Origin: Strigops habroptila
Taxonomy: Eukaryota > Chordata > Aves > Psittaciformes > Psittacidae
NCBI RefSeq assembly: GCF_004027225.2
Contig: NC_044277.2
Coordinates: 87,184,283-87,248,282, forward strand
Direction: 5' to 3'
Length of the DNA: 64,000 nt
A program made the position numbers and the translations under genes. This document shows, one piece after another, positions 63,001-64,000 of the stretch. The notes under the pieces were generated by a model, which made no database searches, was not told where the DNA came from, and saw nothing but the letters and a program-made list of their open reading frames with translations. Within the stretch, counting starts at the first letter, position 1. Each line of letters starts with the position of its first letter.

Positions 63001-63800
63001 TATGTTGGTCCCTGGCACAGGTTTGGCTTGGGACAGTTACTGTTTTCCCAGGCACCAGGTACGGGCCAGAGGCTGCTCCCAGGGACACATTGGATATGGT
63101 CCCCCTGCTAAGTAGAGTAAGAAAAAGTTTAGATGTGCAGACACTAGGTTTATGATGCAAGGTGGTCTCAAAGTTAGAGAATGGTCATGGGTGTATTTAT
63201 TTAACAATAAAGATATATGCTATTATGTCCCCTCTTATATACCTTAAGGGACTTAGAGACCTGTTCTTGAAGCATGGATTTCTATGTATTAGGAGTTCTC
63301 TGTGAAAACATTCAATGGCTTAAACAGCAGGGGAAAAAAATAGTATCTTTAAAAGTAAGGTAATAAACCTGTTTACCCTTGCACTTTCTCCAAGCTGTCC
63401 TTCTGCTTTGTGTGTAGGACACAACATCAAGGAACTGTATGTCAAGCTTAACCTGATCATAAATGGGAAGACCGTCTTAACCTACTCGGAGACGCTTTGT
63501 GAGCCGGGTCATTCTAAGCTTATTTTCTGTGGAAAGAAGAAAGGAGGTAATTTAGGTAGCACTAAGTGTTTGATGGCTACTGAATACTCCAAGCAGGATG
63601 CACCCGCTGTGCTGTTGAACGCACCAATACATAGTAATGTTCTGTTTACTTCAACGGCATGTTAATGGATGACAGAAACACAGTAGGACAGAGACATTTT
63701 AATTTCAGAGCCTGTTTTTTCCCCTAACCTGCTTGCTTTTCTTTTAATCACAGAATATTGCATGCACATGGGATTTCAAGTCCATAAAAAAATAACTGTG
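47916..63800 (+). CDS. LY86: LY86 (MD-1), lymphocyte antigen 86, 5' part: exons 1-4 joined
   Basis: The joined exons 47916-48036, 61865-61951, 63418-63546 and 63754-63800 encode 128 residues. MD-1 is a secreted ML (MD-2-related lipid-recognition) protein that binds the ectodomain of the TLR-like receptor RP105/CD180 and tunes LPS responses in B cells and macrophages (family knowledge). Seen here: a hydrophobic signal peptide (about residues 1-18); mature start EWPTHTVC; cysteines 28, 40, 53, 97 and 107, spaced like MD-2 C25-C51 and C95-C105, with C40 expected to pair with a cysteine in the missing last exon; and family stretches NLEIYYKSC, DFAFSIDRCSD, IKELYVK and KLIFCGKKKG. Introns 1-3 all interrupt codons after the first base. 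The C-terminal exon, about 30-35 residues, is outside the window. The chance that this is the paralogue LY96 (MD-2) is low because the KSCDP, FCGKKKGE and IKEL signatures are those of MD-1. Confidence 0.95.
48037..48283 (+). other. LY86: Possible intronic-polyadenylation terminal exon of LY86
   Basis: If the intron 1 donor is not used, the exon 1 frame runs on for 62 codons to TAA/TGA-type termination at 48222-48224, giving a 102-residue product with the signal peptide. Two canonical AATAAA signals follow at 48244-48249 and 48278-48283, 20 and 54 bases after the stop. The added residues (GEIFKISIFLLAGQQ and onwards) resemble no ML domain. No strongly GT-rich downstream element is seen. This is a layout observation, not proof of an isoform. 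Confidence 0.25.
50253..50280 (+). repeat. Inverted repeat (9-bp perfect arms)
   Basis: TATAGTAAC and GTTACTATA flank a 10-base spacer in LY86 intron 1. The spacer also contains ctatagag, complementary to ctctatag at the left arm, so two alternative hairpins are possible. Confidence 0.7.
52733..52741 (+). repeat. Poly-C run in LY86 intron 1
   Basis: Nine C, then gccc. Simple sequence. Confidence 0.85.
61865..61951 (+). CDS. LY86: LY86 coding exon 2
   Basis: The acceptor is ctgtctccaaacag|ATCC and the donor is CTAA|gtaagt (perfect from +1 to +6). With the G from exon 1 it encodes residues 41-69 and the first base of Arg70. It reads DPHQDFAFSIDRC, then SDVSSHTFNIRAAILL. The SCDPxxDF motif at the exon 1/2 junction and the IDRC cysteine (Cys53, predicted partner of Cys28) are hallmarks of MD-1. 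The segment forms the second and third strands of the ML beta-cup. Intron phase is 1 on both sides. No stop occurs in the coding frame, and the join to both neighbours keeps it open. Confidence 0.95.
   Translation: MPTKILLSALTVALMSQATPLTSELQSC
61952..63417 (+). other. LY86: LY86 intron 2 (1.47 kb)
   Basis: It begins gtaagt and ends gtgtgtag. The 78- and 150-codon frames inside (62579-62815, 62703-63155) are out of register with any splice junction and show no family resemblance. No repeat is recognised. Confidence 0.9.
63418..63546 (+). CDS. LY86: LY86 coding exon 3
   Basis: The acceptor is ctttgtgtgtag|GACAC and the donor is GGAG|gtaatt. It encodes the rest of Arg70 through Gly112, plus one base of codon 113. 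It reads HNIKELYVKLNLIINGK, then TVLTYSETLC, then EPGHSKLIFCGKKKG. Cys97 and Cys107 are ten residues apart, as are C95 and C105 in MD-2, so they should form the conserved hairpin disulfide near the mouth of the lipid pocket. The basic GKKKG tail matches human GRRKG. The human protein has an N-glycosylation sequon (NFS) where this reads TYS, so that glycan site is absent. Phase 1 on both sides. Confidence 0.95.
63547..63753 (+). other. LY86: LY86 intron 3 (207 bp, if exon 4 is right)
   Basis: It begins gtaatt and ends with a pyrimidine-rich tract and cacag. It is much shorter than introns 1 and 2. Its length depends on the exon 4 call. Confidence 0.65.
63754..63800 (+). CDS. LY86: LY86 probable coding exon 4 (short, diverged)
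   Basis: A strong acceptor (long pyrimidine tract, then aatcacag|AATATTG) and an acceptable donor (ACTGTG|gtaatg) bound 47 bases. With the G left from exon 3 they read EYCMHMGFQVHKKITV (residues 113-128). Human MD-1 continues after GRRKG with 17 residues that align without gaps: Glu at position 1, Gly at 7 and Thr at 15 are identical, and positions 14 and 16 are conservative (F/I, I/V). Length, phase and position therefore fit the fourth ML exon. It is oddly diverged: the Tyr-Tyr pair found in the human protein is Met-His here, and there is an extra Cys115. The exon ends in phase 0, and intron 3 is only 207 bp. The alternative is a decoy, with the true exon 4 beyond 64,000. Confidence 0.72.
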
Positions 63801-64000
63801 GTAATGTGACGCCATCCAACAGCACAGAGGTTCATAAGCCCTATTTATAGCCACATGGTTGTCATGTGAGCAAGAAGTATGACAAAAATAAAAGCCAGTT
63901 CTAGAAAATAAATGGCTGAGCAAACAAACAAGCCATTCTGAACATGTTCTTTACTATTAAGCAAGTAACACTTCCTGTCCTTAAAGGCAGTTCTTAACTC
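63801..64000 (+). other. LY86: Start of LY86 intron 4, truncated by the window edge
   Basis: It begins gtaatg. No segment reads as the last MD-1 exon (expected GxY near the start and a cysteine pairing with Cys40), so the gene continues beyond the window. Confidence 0.6.

Noticed and set aside
62703-63155. 150-codon frame inside LY86 intron 2
   Set aside because: The LY86 junctions at 61951 and 63418 join perfectly in frame without it, and it resembles nothing in the ML family.
1-64000. Search for CRISPR arrays, tRNA or rRNA genes, phage or endogenous retroviral genes
   Set aside because: No regularly spaced repeats, cloverleaf-like sequences, LTR pairs or retroviral protein motifs were seen on either strand.

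Overview
The window is vertebrate nuclear DNA, most likely from a bird. Two things show this: several CR1 LINE fragments of avian/sauropsid type (one ends in the typical CR1 3' tail, attctatgattcta), and a protein-coding gene whose exons read as a chicken-like MD-1. There are no prokaryotic genes, operons, CRISPR arrays, tRNAs or rRNAs. Nearly all open frames of 60-150 codons look like chance frames: they overlap one another on both strands and match no family I recognise.

The one secure gene is LY86 (MD-1) on the + strand, starting at 47,916. Four exons can be placed from reading frame, splice signals and family resemblance: exon 1 (47,916-48,036), exon 2 (61,865-61,951), exon 3 (63,418-63,546) and a short, diverged exon 4 (63,754-63,800). 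They join in frame to give the first 128 residues of a secreted ML-domain protein: signal peptide, then most of the lipid-binding beta-cup. About 30-35 C-terminal residues must lie beyond position 64,000. MD-1 is the obligate partner of RP105 (CD180) on B cells and myeloid cells. A TATA-like/initiator pair, a PU.1-type GGAA cluster and a two-codon upstream ORF sit just before the start codon. Exon 1 also reads on into intron 1 to a stop that is followed by two AATAAA signals, so a short intronically polyadenylated isoform is possible.

From 1 to about 47.7 kb I find no recognisable gene. In mammals the gene upstream of LY86 is F13A1 on the opposite strand, with a long antisense lncRNA (LY86-AS1) between. 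No F13A1 exon is recognisable here. Several minus-strand segments at 3.9-20.9 kb have open frames bounded by acceptable splice sites, one encoding a transmembrane-like helix. They are reported as weak candidates for an unrecognised gene or for antisense lncRNA exons.

Repeats are CR1 fragments at about 9.4, 26.3-26.7, 31.3 and 32.1-32.5 kb; a local 133-bp duplication at 5.05/5.55 kb whose second copy is flanked by exact 18-bp direct repeats; one CA microsatellite; and several homopolymer, polypurine and G-rich tracts. Intron 1 of LY86 (13.8 kb) holds no repeat or gene that I can identify.
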